From: Rhynchopus euleeides
Taxonomy: Eukaryota > Euglenozoa > Diplonemea > Diplonemida > Diplonemidae
Direction of reading: 5' to 3'
DNA: 64,000 nucleotides
Assembly: GCA_963210315.1 (NCBI GenBank)
Contig: OY723242.1
Span: 1,984,001-2,048,000 of the forward strand
Below the pieces are notes generated by a model. The model was given only the letters and a program-made list of their open reading frames with translations. It ran no database searches and had not been told where the DNA came from. A program made the translations under genes and the position numbers. Positions 52,674-63,782 of the stretch are shown here, one piece after another (the stretch's first letter is position 1; each line of letters begins with the position of its first letter).

Positions 52674-53334
52674 ACATGACAGTAGAGCTCGCTCGGTGCG
52701 ACCTCGCGCAGCTGGGGCAATGACGGACTCCCACAAGCAACGCGGGGTGCGGTTACCTATGGGTTCTGAAGGGCAGGTGACTGGCTTTCCCCCACCGACG
52801 CTTTTCCAAAAAGATCCATGTGTGTGTGTGTGTGTGTGGTTATGAAGTTTTAAGGCGGTGTCGCCCTGCACGGGCAGTAGCACCTCCCCTTCAGTATCGC
52901 ACTCCCGAAGGATTCCCCAACACGACGTGACACCGGTTTCGACGCGTACTCTTCGTACCCCTCCCCGCGGCCGCGTCTCTTCAGAGAAGAACCGGGGATA
53001 ATCGGACCAGGGCTAGCTAAACCCTGGTGGTGTCACGGGTGGGGTTGGAGAGGGAGAAAAAGGAAGAAATGAAGTTGCGAAAAAGTCAAACACTGACACG
53101 TGAAATCAATAAAAAGGGTGGTATATATCGCCCCCTTGCTGCGACGTAGACGCTAAATAGTCAGGCCGCTTCAAGAGTCTTGAGGGCTTGTGTGTGTGTG
53201 TGTGTGTTGAACCAGTTTGAAGGCGGTGTCTGTTGAGCGGGACATCTCGTCAGAAGCACCTCCCCTCACGTCCGTCACTTCGTGAGGATTCCCCCCTCCG
53301 TGTCCCCAGTTTCGTTCGTACTCACGTACTCCTC
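52674..53334. other. Intergenic region
   Basis: No gene. Contains catgacagtagagctcgctcgg (host repeat), (TG)n tracts at 52818 and 53190, and two diverged versions of a segment (52845-52915 and 53217-53290: aaggcggtgtc...agcacctcccct). Confidence 0.5.
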
Positions 53335-53903
53335 CCCCCAAGTCCTTTCAAGTTGCATGAATCTATCCATCCGCAATGAACAGATGTTCACTACCGTGGC
53401 CTCCGGCGGCTGGGGGGCTCCGCCCCCCAGACCCCCTGACAGCCGAACTGTGTGGCACAGCGGTCCCTGCCGATCCACGCGTTTCGCTCATAAGCAAGGC
53501 TATTAGTGTCTTCGGAGGTACTAACAGCCTTGCCAGAAGTGCAGTGATCTGCCCTCTCAAGGAGAGGTAGCCAATGTGTACCTCCCGAGGGGGCGCGAAG
53601 CGCCCCCGAGGGGCGCCTCCCCGACGGATAAAAAAATTTGTAGCCTCATGCAATGAAGGAGGAAGTGGAACACGGAGAAAGCAGGTCATTCGAGTTTACG
53701 GCACGCGTAGTGCCGTAATTGCAGAGCCACATCTCACCTCATCACAGGTCGAGGTGTGTGCGTTTCACCACAACCTCTCCCCTCCCCATTCCCCCGTGTT
53801 GAGTGACATGTGTCGATAGTGTTCCATTTTCCCGAATTCCCAAAACCCTAAATAAAACTTCGCCCACCCCACACGGGAGCGGTGGGCGATAGCGAACGCC
53901 CTG
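53335..53903. mobile_element. hAT-like MITE, left end missing
   Basis: Homologous to 39330-39684 and ends AGCGAACGCCCTG at 53903, but no matching CAGGG left end is found, so it is truncated or rearranged. Confidence 0.65.
53386..53438 (+). repeat. 54-bp dispersed hairpin repeat, copy 9
   Basis: Inside the truncated hAT-like MITE, matching copy 7. Confidence 0.9.
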
Positions 53904-54325
53904 CTGGAGGGTTATAAAAAAAAGGAAAAAGAAGACACGGAACGACTCACAACAACCTGAAAATAAGAATGAAATGTCTGCCTGTTCTGGGCTCTGTTCA
54001 ACCCAACCTGGAAAACCATCCCAGGCCTTGTGTGTGATAGCATCAGTGAGTGTTCGCTCAGTGCAACTTGCACAAAGCAAGAGAACGGTGTGCAGGGTGG
54101 AGCAGTGATGCTCACCTGTGTGTCTGTTTCAGGCGTACCTTGGAGCCGTGACACAGGGCCACACCTTGAAGGAAGGCCACAATCCACGCCCACCTGTCGC
54201 ACTCAGCAGAGACAGCACACGTCTCAACTGGAGTGCATTGGAGTGGTGGCGGCGCTCCGCCACCCCTCGCCCCATGACTTCGCCACACACCGCACCACCG
54301 CCAGACACGCAGGCAAAGACGAAGG
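53904..54325. other. Upstream region of DUF4116 copy F
   Basis: No gene. Only the last ~55 bp (gacttcgccacacaccgcacc...) is the conserved leader; the sequence before it differs from all other copies. Confidence 0.5.
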
Positions 54326-56980
54326 ATGTCAGGAGAAGGAATGGAGGTGTTCCTGAAGGACAGGCTGTGTGGGGAGCAGCATGCGGTGCACATCGGGGAG
54401 GGCGACACCCCGGTTCATCTCAAGGCAAACGCACTCGACGTGGTGCTCGGGTCCCCTCCCGACGCGCTTCCCGAGGACGTGGAGCTCTCGGTGGATGGGG
54501 TGGTGCTCGACGACAGCACCCCTCTGTCCGGTGCCGCACCTGTCTCCCACGGGTGCTCCATCGACGTCGCCCTCACAGGTGCTCGCTTCGTGAAGGTGTT
54601 GGAGAAGCAAAGGCGCGACAACCCGAATGGGTGTTGTTGCGTTGACATGAAGACCATACCTACCTGGGCACGGGGTCTGCGTGATGTGGCGCTTGCGGTG
54701 GTGCAGTGTAGCGGGGGGTTGCTGGAGCACCTCGATGAGTCATTCCGCAGTGACAAACACATCGTCACTGCAGCGGTGGGCAGTAACCCTCACGCACTTC
54801 TACACGCTTCCGAAGACCTGCGTTGGTACGAGAACCTGGTCCTGCTGGCCCTTCTGCAATCGTTCGATCTCCAGTTTGCATCACCTGCACTGCTCAGCAA
54901 CAAACCCTTCGTCCTCACTCTTGTGCAGCGTTTGCGCCATGATGCACTCAAGCATGTCGATGCAGCGCTGCAAGCCGACAGGGAGGTCGTCATGGCGGCT
55001 GTCCAAAACAACGGTGGGTCACTGCGGTACGCCTGTGAGTCCCTCCGCAACGACAGGCAGGTGGTCATGGTGGCACACGGTAGCTTGGGTCACACAAGTG
55101 CTGCACTGTGCAACGACAAGGAGTTTGTTCTCCGTGCCCTACGGTCAGGCTGGGGTTCCGGGCGCCTTTCTGCTGTTTCTGAGGCCCTGCGTGGCGACAG
55201 GGAGGTGGTGCTGACATCCGTCCGTCTGGACCAATGCAGCTTCCGTCATGCATCTCCCGCACTGCGCCACGACACGGAGTTCCAACGCGAGGCGGTGCTG
55301 TGGAACGGTAAGGTGTTGGAGTATCTCCCCAAGGCGGAGGAGCCGTGCTCAGATGTGCCGCTTCACCAAGACCGAGACCTCATCCTTGCAGCAGTCGAGA
55401 CCTACCCCCGTGCACTTGAACGCGCCGACCCTTCCCTGCAGGGCGACAGGGAGGTGGTGCTCGCTGCGATGCGCAGCAGATGGTACGGTCAGGACGATGC
55501 ATTGCGCTGTGCACCCTCACACCTGAAGAAGGACGAGGAGGTGGTGCTGGCAGGTGTCCGGCGTAACCCAGATGCGCCCCCTGTGATTACCCTCCTCCGA
55601 GGGGAAACTAAAGCAAGCTCTGGTAACTCTTTTTCCGCTGTGTGCCCTGTTTCATATATGCGGAGGGGCCCTTTCTGCACGGCTTTGGTTTTATTGATGT
55701 TGTGGTGTGCGTGGTTTATTTTCCCTTTTTTTGTTGTTTTCGCAGCATTTTATGCTGTCGGGTGAGCTTCCGCCCCATGGGAGGCGCTCCTTCCGGCTTG
55801 CGCTGCCCACCCATCCCACCCCCGTCCCCTTCCCACATTCTTTCTTTTCTTTTAGGGGAGACGTCCTCGCAGTGGCTGTTTGGCCTGACGCGATTCCCCG
55901 CCTCAAAGCAGACCCACCTGGCAGCTACTCAAGGCACATGAGGAGTGAGAGGCGTCAACGGGCGCAACGCCCCTCCCTGCGGTCCGGCTTCCGCCACGTG
56001 GCTGACTCAAAGCAGCGAAGTGACCAACGGGAGCGACATGAAAAAAAAAAAAAAATGTGCTCGGACAAGCAGACATCTCGCTTCGCACCAACAGAGACTT
56101 CGTGCTGCAGTGTGTCAAGCTGCAGGGATATGCCTTGCAGCACGCCGACCCCTCTGTTCGTAGCGACAGAGAGTTGCAGCTTGCTGCGCTGGCACAGGAC
56201 CCCGAGGCCTTATGGTTCTGTGATGAGTCGATCCGCAGCAACAGAGATGTGGTCCTCACAGCCGTGCGGAAAAGATGCGATGCTTTCGAGGCTGCTTCAG
56301 ACAACCTGCGGATGGATCGTGAGGTCGTCCTTGCTGCGGTGATGTCGTCAGAGAATGCACTGCACCATGCTGATATGAGATTCTGGAAGGACGAGGAGGT
56401 GGTGCTCGCAGCCACACACACTGACGGGCTTGCTCTTCAATTCGCCGACCCTTCCCTCCTCAGCAACAGAGACTTCATGCTTGCAGCCGTACGCAAGTGC
56501 GGGTGCGCTCTTGAGTACGCCAGTGCTTCACTGTGCCGTGACAAGGAGCTTCAACTGGCGGCCGTGTTGCAGGACGGGAGGGCGCTGCAGTACGCTGACC
56601 CTTCACTGCGAAGCGACAGGTCGGTTGTGCTTCAAGCGGCTCGTGCACACGGCGGTGCTCTGCAGTTCGCCGATCCTGTGTTCTGTGGTGACGAGGAGGT
56701 GGTCCTCGCAGCCGTGACGAGTTGCGGCAGTGCGCTCCGCTTCGCCGACCACACACTGTGGAACAAGCGTGAGGTGGTGCTGGCGGCTGTGCGCCAGGAG
56801 GGATGGGCCCTTCAGTGCGCCCCCACAGCGCTGTGCTGCGACAAGGAGGTGGTGCTGGCGGCTGTGCGTGCCGACCCAGACGCCTTCATCCACGCTTCTG
56901 CCCCGCTGCGCCGCGACAGCGACGTCGTTGCTGCCGCCTTCCCTGGGACGACGAGACTGAGCTGGATCAGAACAAGCTGA
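54326..56980 (+). pseudogene. DUF4116-type repeat gene, copy F, interrupted
   Basis: Normal start and N-terminal segment. The linker differs (EKQRRDNPNGCCCVD) and the central repeats are more diverged than in other copies. At about 55578 a third type of retroelement (to 56055) interrupts the frame. Repeats resume at about 56056. Near the C-terminus ~33 extra bases (ggacgacgagactgagctgg...) replace ELH with a different tail and stop at 56980. The variable positions include GWALQCAP and CDAFEAAS. Non-functional as a single protein unless the insert is removed from RNA. Confidence 0.75.
55578..56055 (+). mobile_element. Third short retroelement, with poly(A) tail
   Basis: About 478 bp ending in A15 (56041-56055). 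Its body (ctttttccgctgtgtgccctg ... ttattgatgttgtggtg) is related to family 2, but the head differs. Flanking atgcgc/atgtgc may be a short remnant of a TSD. The A-tail supports reverse transcription from RNA. Confidence 0.7.
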
Positions 56981-58390
56981 GCTGCATTAGGAGAAGAGAC
57001 GCCGCTGGCTCTGAGAACCTGTGATCACCGCCCCTGCTGCACCTTGCGACACTATAACCTTCAACACGCCACCTTGGTGTTGCCTTCGCCGCGGTCTCCG
57101 TGCAAAGGTATGCACCGCGTGCCCTGCTGCGTGTGGGGGTGAGGTGGCTTGTCAGTCCTTCCCCCCCCACCCCCACCCGCGCTCCTCCATGCATCCTCTG
57201 CTCCCACATCAGCGCCCCCACCCAACCGCCCCCCACCTACAGGTCCCGATGTTCGCGTTTGTCGTTGAGTGGCTCCTCAGGCAGCACCTCCCCCCGCCCT
57301 GCCCTCCCCCAGCACAGGCGTGGGGTGTGCAGTCGGGTGCTTCTCACACTGCATGTCAGACGAGCCGCAATTCATCTCAAGAGTCCAACGCACAGAAGAG
57401 ACGATAGATGGGGTACTCTCGGGCCAGGCGTGCACTGTGGTCTCCAGCTGCTGGGGGTCTCTCTCTCTGCCTGGACCCCCTTGTGGTGTGTCTGCCTCGT
57501 GGACGTGCCGTTGGCGATGTAGCTGGCCCCCACCCACCCCAACCCTGCCCAGCACCCCTTGCTTGTGTCTCGTGCTGTCTCTGCCAGGAGGAGATGATTT
57601 ACCAGGCTGTGCAGACTTCCCTATCCCCTGCACAAGTCTGCACGAGTCCCCCGTTGTCCCTTGTTGTCCCCACTTTGCCCAGACCCGGTGCGGTTAGGGG
57701 GTGCACGTTTGCCCGACTGAAGTGGGTCGGGGTGGGGTGGGTGTTGGGGGGGGAACCCCACTATCGTTTGATATCATTTGATGATGTGAAGGGTCTGTTG
57801 TTGTTGCACCCTCCTGTTGTGGGAAAGTTGTACCGAATGGAGGCCCCCTCCCCGCCCCCGTGGGGCCCACAACAGTCAATTCGACAGTCTACTCTTTGTT
57901 CTCTGGGGCCCACGTGTTCGCGCGTGCCCTCGGGTGACAGAGGAATATATGGAGGTCAGTGCCGGGCTGGGTGGTGCTGTCCTCGTCGTGCAGCACATCA
58001 CCTGGTGGTGTTATTTGCGTCGACAAGGCTCCTGGTCTCCAGCAAAGAATGTTGTCGGCATCGCTTGTGTTGGACCATGTGCTCCCCAGGTAACGAACCA
58101 GCGAAATATAGATCCCCAAGGCGTCCTCAGCGGTGTCTTCTGTGAGAACCTTTCTTTGTCGCCCTCTTCCGCCGTTGTGCAGCCCGTACTGATGCACACC
58201 TGCCGTGGCGTTCTGTCCACGGCGCACGAGTGGGCCAGAGTGATTTTGGCGAGTGATATGCCGAGCGAGTGGTTCTGCGTGACCACTCGTCAGAAAACTA
58301 GCGAGCAAAACAACTCGTCGAATCACTCGGCATGCCACGCAGCCCCACACATGCATGAGGCACACCCCTCCCCCTGTCTCCCCAAGAAGC
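56981..58390. other. Spacer between DUF4116 copies F and G
   Basis: 57010-57420 is the type-2 3' flank shared with E and G, including the small two-exon ORF with its ATG changed to GCG. 57710-58390 duplicates 9230-10142 upstream of copy A. No further gene is supported. Confidence 0.6.
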
Positions 58391-58502
58391 TGACCCCCAC
58401 CCACCCCAGCCCCTGCCCATCACTCACCTCGCTTGTGTGCGTTGTGCACACCACCCCACCCCACGCCCCACAAGGAGGGGTTGTGCTCTTGGGATTGCAG
58501 TG
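58391..58502 (+). promoter_or_regulatory. Shared upstream module, DUF4116 copy G
   Basis: Same module as at 10143-10256, ending tcttgggattgcag. Homology to copy C's leader starts right after the AG (tgattggactgcgcc at 58501 and 21530). Confidence 0.55.
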
Positions 58503-58582
58503 ATTGGACTGCGCCCCGTGACTTCGCCACACACCGCACCACCAGCAGCAGACACACAGGGAAGACACAGGGAAGACGAAGG

Positions 58583-61500
58583 ATGTCAGGAGAAGGAATG
58601 GAGGTGTTCCTGAAGGACAGGCTGTGTGGGGAGCAGCATGCGGTGCACATCGGGGAGGGCGACACCCCGGTTCATCTCAAGGCAAACGCACTCGACGTGG
58701 TGCTCGGGTGCCCTCCCGACGCGCTTCCCGAGGACGTGGAGCTCTCGGTGGATGGGGTGGTGCTCGACGACAGCACCCCTCTGTCCGGTGCCGCACCTGT
58801 CTCCCACGGGTGCTTCATCGACGTCGCCCTCACAGGTGCTCGCTTCGTGAAGGTGTTGCAGCAGCAGAAGCGCCACAATATGGATGGGTCTGACGGGGGG
58901 TTTGACATGAAGACCATACCTGCCTGGGCACGGGGTCTGCGTGATGTGGCGCTTGCGATGGTGCAGTGTGACGGCAACGCGTTGGAGCACCTCGATGAGT
59001 CATTCCGCAGTGACAAACACATCGTCAGTGTGGCGGTGCAGATAATACCGTCTGCACTCCAGCACGCTTCCGAAGACCTGCGTGGGGACGAGGATGTGGT
59101 GCTGCTGGCCTTCGTCTCGCACGACGTATCCGAACTTGAGTTTGCATCACCTGCACTGCTCAGCAACAAACCCTTCGTCCTCACTCTTGTGCAGCGCCAG
59201 TGGCATGCACTCCAGCATGTCGATGCAGCGCTGCAGGCCGACAGGGAGGTCGTCATGGCGGCAGTCCAAAGCAGCGACGGTGACGTACTCGAGTACGCCT
59301 GTGCGTCGCTCCGCAACGACAGGCAGGTGGTCATGGCAGCAGGCGGTGGCATCAAGCACGCAAGTGCTGCACTGCGCAACGACAAGGAGCTTGTTCTCCG
59401 TGCCATGCGGATGAGCGTGGCTGGCTTTCTTCCTTCGGAAGCCCTGTGGGGCGACAAGGAGGTGATGCTGACTGCCGTGCGTCAGTCGGGAGATATCTTC
59501 GAGAACGCATCATCCGCACTGCCCCACGACACGGAGTCCCAACGCGAGGCGGTGCTGTGGAATGGTGAGGTGTTGGAGTATATCCGCAAGGCGGAGGAGC
59601 CGTGCTCAGGTGTGCCGCTGCACCAAGACCGAGACCTTATCCTTGCAGCAGTCGAGGGGTGATGGGTCGTCAGGGGAGCGGACCTGGCGACTACGGCTGG
59701 CACCTCCACGTGGTGAACCCTGGGGGCCTTTGCGAACAGATCGTTGAGGTAAGCTACGCTGCACGCTTTGGCTTAAGGTAGCGCATTGCGTGTAGGCTGG
59801 ATGTATCCCTCTGGAGACCCGGTGTTTCGCTTAGGCCGCTAAGACCAGTCAGGCTGCACGCGGCGCTCATGAAGCGCGCCGCGTGGCCAGAAGAAACTGT
59901 GGGCGGCAACCGTGTTACGTGTTTTTCACCGGGGCCCGTGGGACTAGTTTAACGCACATGCGCACGTGGGACAAGTTCACCGCACACGTGGATCCCCCGG
60001 CTTTGCCTTCTTTCGCCTTCCTACTTTTAGTTCTTTTTCACCACGATCTTTTGCCCGTCACCTGTTGTTCGACCAGTCGAGCCGCGACCAGGAACGCCTC
60101 TGGAATACCCTGTGGTGGTGAGTGTCCGTTCGTCCTGTTTAGACCAGCCGTTGTTCCCGTCTTCTCCTTTTTACGCCCACTGGGTTGGAGTTGATCAGTC
60201 AATCGTTCATCCGACCGCAGCATTATGCGACCGGCGCGGTGTTAACAAACGAGTGCATTAATCGTATTTTGTTGCACATTGCTTCCTTCCTTTCTATCTT
60301 TTAGCCTTTTCCCGCCAGCCCACAGAGATAGGAGCACGCTCTCCCTTTTTATTGCTGTTCTTGCTGTTAGCTTTTAGCTGGGTCCGCCCCGGCGAAGACC
60401 GGCGTCTTCTGGCCGTCTGGGGGGTCTGGCAATTGCGCCGGGCTCCCTGGATCCTCTGGATGAGTCAGTCTATAAACAAAATCAATCTATCCTTGCAGCA
60501 GTCGAGACCTGCCCCCTGGCACTCAAACACGCTGACCTTTCCCTGCAGGGCGACAGGGAGGTGGTGCTCGCTGCGATGCACAGCAGAGCAGGGTGGGGTC
60601 ATGAGTATGCACTGCGCTGTGCACCCTCACACCTGAAGAAGGACGAGGAGGTGGTGCTGGCAGGTGTCCGGCGTGGCCCCTATGTGCTCCAAGAAGCAGA
60701 CACCTCGCTTCGCACCAACAGAGACTTCGTGCTGCAGTGTGTCAAGCTGCAGGGACGTGCCTTGCAGTACGCCGACCCCCCTGTTCGTCGCGTCAGGGAG
60801 GTGCAGCTTGCTGCGGTGGCACAGGACCCGATGGCCTTGCGGTGGTGTGATGAGTCGATCCGCAGCAACAGAGGTGTGGTCCTCACAGCCGTGCGGAAGC
60901 AGGGTGATGCTTTGGAGTATGCTTCAGATAACCTGCGCAAGGATCGTGAGGTCGTGCTTGCTGCTGTGAAGTCCTCAGAGTTTGCACTCACATATGCTGA
61001 TGTGACATTCTACGAAGATGAGGAGGTGGTGCTCGCAGCCACACACACTCACGGGTTTGCTCTTCGATGCGCCGACCCTTCACTCGTCAGCAACCGAGAC
61101 TTCATGCTTGCAGCCGTACGCAAGTGCGGGTGCGCTCTTCGCTACGCCAGTGCTTCACTGTGCCGTGACAAGGAGCTTCAACTGGCGGCCGTGTTGCAGG
61201 ACGGCAGGGCGCTGCGGTACGCTGACCTTTCCCTGCGAAGCGACAGGTCGGTTGTGCTTCAAGCGGCTCGTGCACACGGCGGTGCTCTGAAGTACGCCGA
61301 TCCTGTGTTCTGTGGTGACGAGGAGGTGGTCCTCGCAGCCGTGACGAGTTGCGGTTATGCGTTGATCTTCGCCGACCACACACTGTGGAACAAGCGTGAG
61401 GTGGTGCTGGCGGCTGTGCGCCACGCGGGGTGTGCCCTGCAGTACGCCCCCACAGCGCTGTGCTGCGACAAGGAGGTGGTGCTGGCGGCTGTGCGTGCCG

Positions 61501-61583
61501 ACCCAGACGCCTTCATCCACGCTTCTGCCCCGCTGCGCCGCGACAGCGACGTCGTTGCTGCCGCCTTCCCTGAGCTGCATTAG
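58583..61583 (+). pseudogene. DUF4116-type repeat gene, copy G, split by a family-1 element
   Basis: Frame intact from 58583 to 59655. The family-1 element (59656-60487) enters at exactly the same codon as in copy D. Repeats then run uninterrupted from the duplicated target to ELH at 61583. Unlike D it lacks the family-2 element. Variable positions are distinct again (GYALIFAD, GGALKYAD, GCALQYAP). Confidence 0.8.
59656..60487 (+). mobile_element. Family-1 short retroelement in copy G
   Basis: 832 bp, GGGGTGATGGG to aaacaaaatcaatc, with an 18-bp TSD (59638-59655, 60488-60505). Same insertion site as in copy D, with two more bases (tc) at the 3' end. Confidence 0.85.
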
Positions 61584-61683
61584 CAGAAGAGACGCCGCTG
61601 GCTCTGAGAACCTGTGATCACCGCCCCTGCTGCACCTTGCGACACTATAACCTTCGACACGCCACCTTGGTGTTGCCTTCTCC

Positions 61684-62657
61684 ATGGCCTCCGTGCAAAG
61701 GTATGCACCGCGTGCCCTGCTGCGTGTGGGGGTGAGGTGGCTTGTCAGTCCTTCCACCCTCCCCACCCCCACCCGCACTCCTCCATGCATCATCTGCTCC
61801 CACATCAGCGCCCCCACCCAACCGCCCCCCACCTACAGGTTCCGATGTTCGCTTTTGTCGTTGAGTGGCTCCTCAGGCACCACCTCCCCCCCGCCCTATG
61901 GGAGACGCGGGAGGCACAGCCGCAACCACCGCCCCCAGCTCGTCGGACACCCCCACCGCCCGCGCCAACACCACTGCCAACAACACCCGAGGTGGGAAGG
62001 CGGAGGAAACGCGCCCAAGAGACGCCGGTAAACACACCTGGACAAGAGCCACCCCCGAAGACCCGGCAGCGAGTTGTACGGAAGAAGGCGCTGGTATATC
62101 GCCTACAGAGATTGGCGGCCGCACGGGCGGAACGGCAGACGAAGGGGCGAGACTCCCTGCTACGCAAACGCATAGCGCCGCACAGAAGCCCAGCAAGCCA
62201 AGGATGCCCAGGATGCGGGAAAACGGAGTCCAAGGCAGGGAACCCCCTCACAAAGACAACCCTCGCCCGACACACAGCCAAATGCCTGGCTTATCAGGAC
62301 ATGCAAACTTCGACAGACGAGGATGACGAGGAAAAAGAGGAGGATGCCGAGGAGGGAGGATCCCAAGACCACAAAAGCAGTTCGAGCGCGAGTTCTGATG
62401 CAGTGAAAGACTCGCCCCCCCTCGAAACAAAACCAAGCCGAGTAACCCCCCCAAAAAGACCCTGCGGTGCACCAGATGTAACTCGACAAAGACGAAGCAC
62501 GGAGTCCCGTTCACAGAAGACTCCCTCCAACGACATGACTTGCAGTGCGCACGAATCAGAGGCGACAAAGACGAAACTCACGTCCCGAATTCAAAAGAAC
62601 GGGTTTTTGAAAACCCCGAGGAGGGGGTCGGGAGGGTCCCGCTGGGTGGGTGGGTAG
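61684..62657 (+). CDS. C2HC zinc-finger ORF, probably two exons, truncated
   Basis: Exon 1 (61684-61731, MASVQRYAPRALLRVG) and exon 2 from 61839 (VPMFAFVVEWLLRHHLPP) match the small ORF behind copy E. Here exon 2 then switches after about 61897 to a different Pro/Arg-rich sequence. This contains a finger of form CPGC-x15-LxxH-x3-C (CPGCGKTES ... LARHTAKC, about 62197-62285) and an acidic stretch (DEDDEEKEEDAEE). A second similar finger (CTRCNSTKTKHG ... LQRHDLQC, about 62464-62550) is in another frame, so a frameshift or intron separates them. The last ~20 codons lie in the inverted repeat at 62590. Paired C2HC fingers occur in host proteins and in LINE ORFs; neither is settled. Confidence 0.45.
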
Positions 62658-63120
62658 GGTGGCATGGTGTGTGCCTCCCAGGCATCTCCACCCATGGCTA
62701 TCCCTGGACCAGACCCACATTTCATGAGTGAAGCTTGGTACTTCTATCCACGAAATGACCCCACTACGATCCGCAGAAGTTCCAAACATTCAAAAGGACG
62801 GGGTTTTGCAAACCCTGTGTGGGGGGGGTAGGAGGGGATCGGGAGGCCTCTGAAATACGGATATGGTTCATTGAGAAAAGAGGGGTCCCCATAACCTCCC
62901 GACCCCACACGGGGTTTTCAAAACCCCGTTCTTTTGACTATTTGGGGTTTGTGCGGATCGTAGTGGGGTCATTTCGTCGGGTCTTGGGATCAAGCTTCAA
63001 TGACAAAACATGGTGCTGGTCCAGGTAGGTCCTGGGAGGACATGACTGGGAGGCACACCAGGCCACCCACCCGACCCCCTCCTCGGGTTTTTCAAAAACC
63101 CGTTCTTTTTCAAATATTTG
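62590..63120. repeat. Large imperfect inverted repeat (~240-bp arms)
   Basis: Outer ends gaacgggtttttgaaaacc and ggtttttcaaaaacccgttc. Inner ends ggacggggttttgcaaacc and ggttttcaaaaccccgttc. The arms share gcggatcgtagtggggtca (complement on the left). Centre near 62855. A foldback-type element or two opposed MITEs. No gene. Confidence 0.7.
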
Positions 63121-63782
63121 GAGTTTGTGCGGATCGCAGTGGGGTCATTTTTGACATGGGGTGCCGATTCACAACCACCGTCATCGCCTCCACCCTCCCA
63201 CCACAAAAAGGACTAACAGAAGGTGCTGGGAGACTTGCGAGGCAACAAAAACAAAAAAACCCCCCCCCCCCAATGTTGTGACAAGCAAAACTTGTAAGTT
63301 CTGTAGGAATTTACAACATTCTTAAACCTTGATACCAAGACACAAAAAGGACTAACAGAAGGTGCTGGGAGACTTGCTCTTCCATTCACTCTCGACGATC
63401 AAACCCCACCACCACCGGCATCGCCACCACCCTTGAGGTCCCTCCAACACACCCACCCACCCACCGCCTAGGCTCCCCTGCAGCACCCCCCCCTGGATTT
63501 CCAGGGCGGGGTCGAAGAAGGGGTTTACACCTGTGTGATAGCGCCCCGGACGGGGGGGCGGACGGGGCGGGCGGCAGTGAGCGGTGGGCGGGTCAGCTTT
63601 TGGAGCGCTGGGCTGTTGGTATTGCTGGGGGCGCCCGTGAAAGCGCGAGCGGCAGAATGGTATGTCGAGCTGTTGTCGTGTGGCATCGGCTGCACAGCAG
63701 AGGCATCGTTATGAGCGGCCCACATAAGTAAGACAAGCCTTTACGTTTGACGCTCTGTATGTGGGACGGGGCATCCGAAACA
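63121..63782. other. Upstream region of the La-motif gene
   Basis: Contains a 38-bp direct repeat (cacaaaaaggactaacagaagg...) at 63202 and 63341 around a ~100-bp AT-rich segment, a poly-C run (63259-63270), and a (ccca)n tract near 63450. No gene. Confidence 0.5.
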
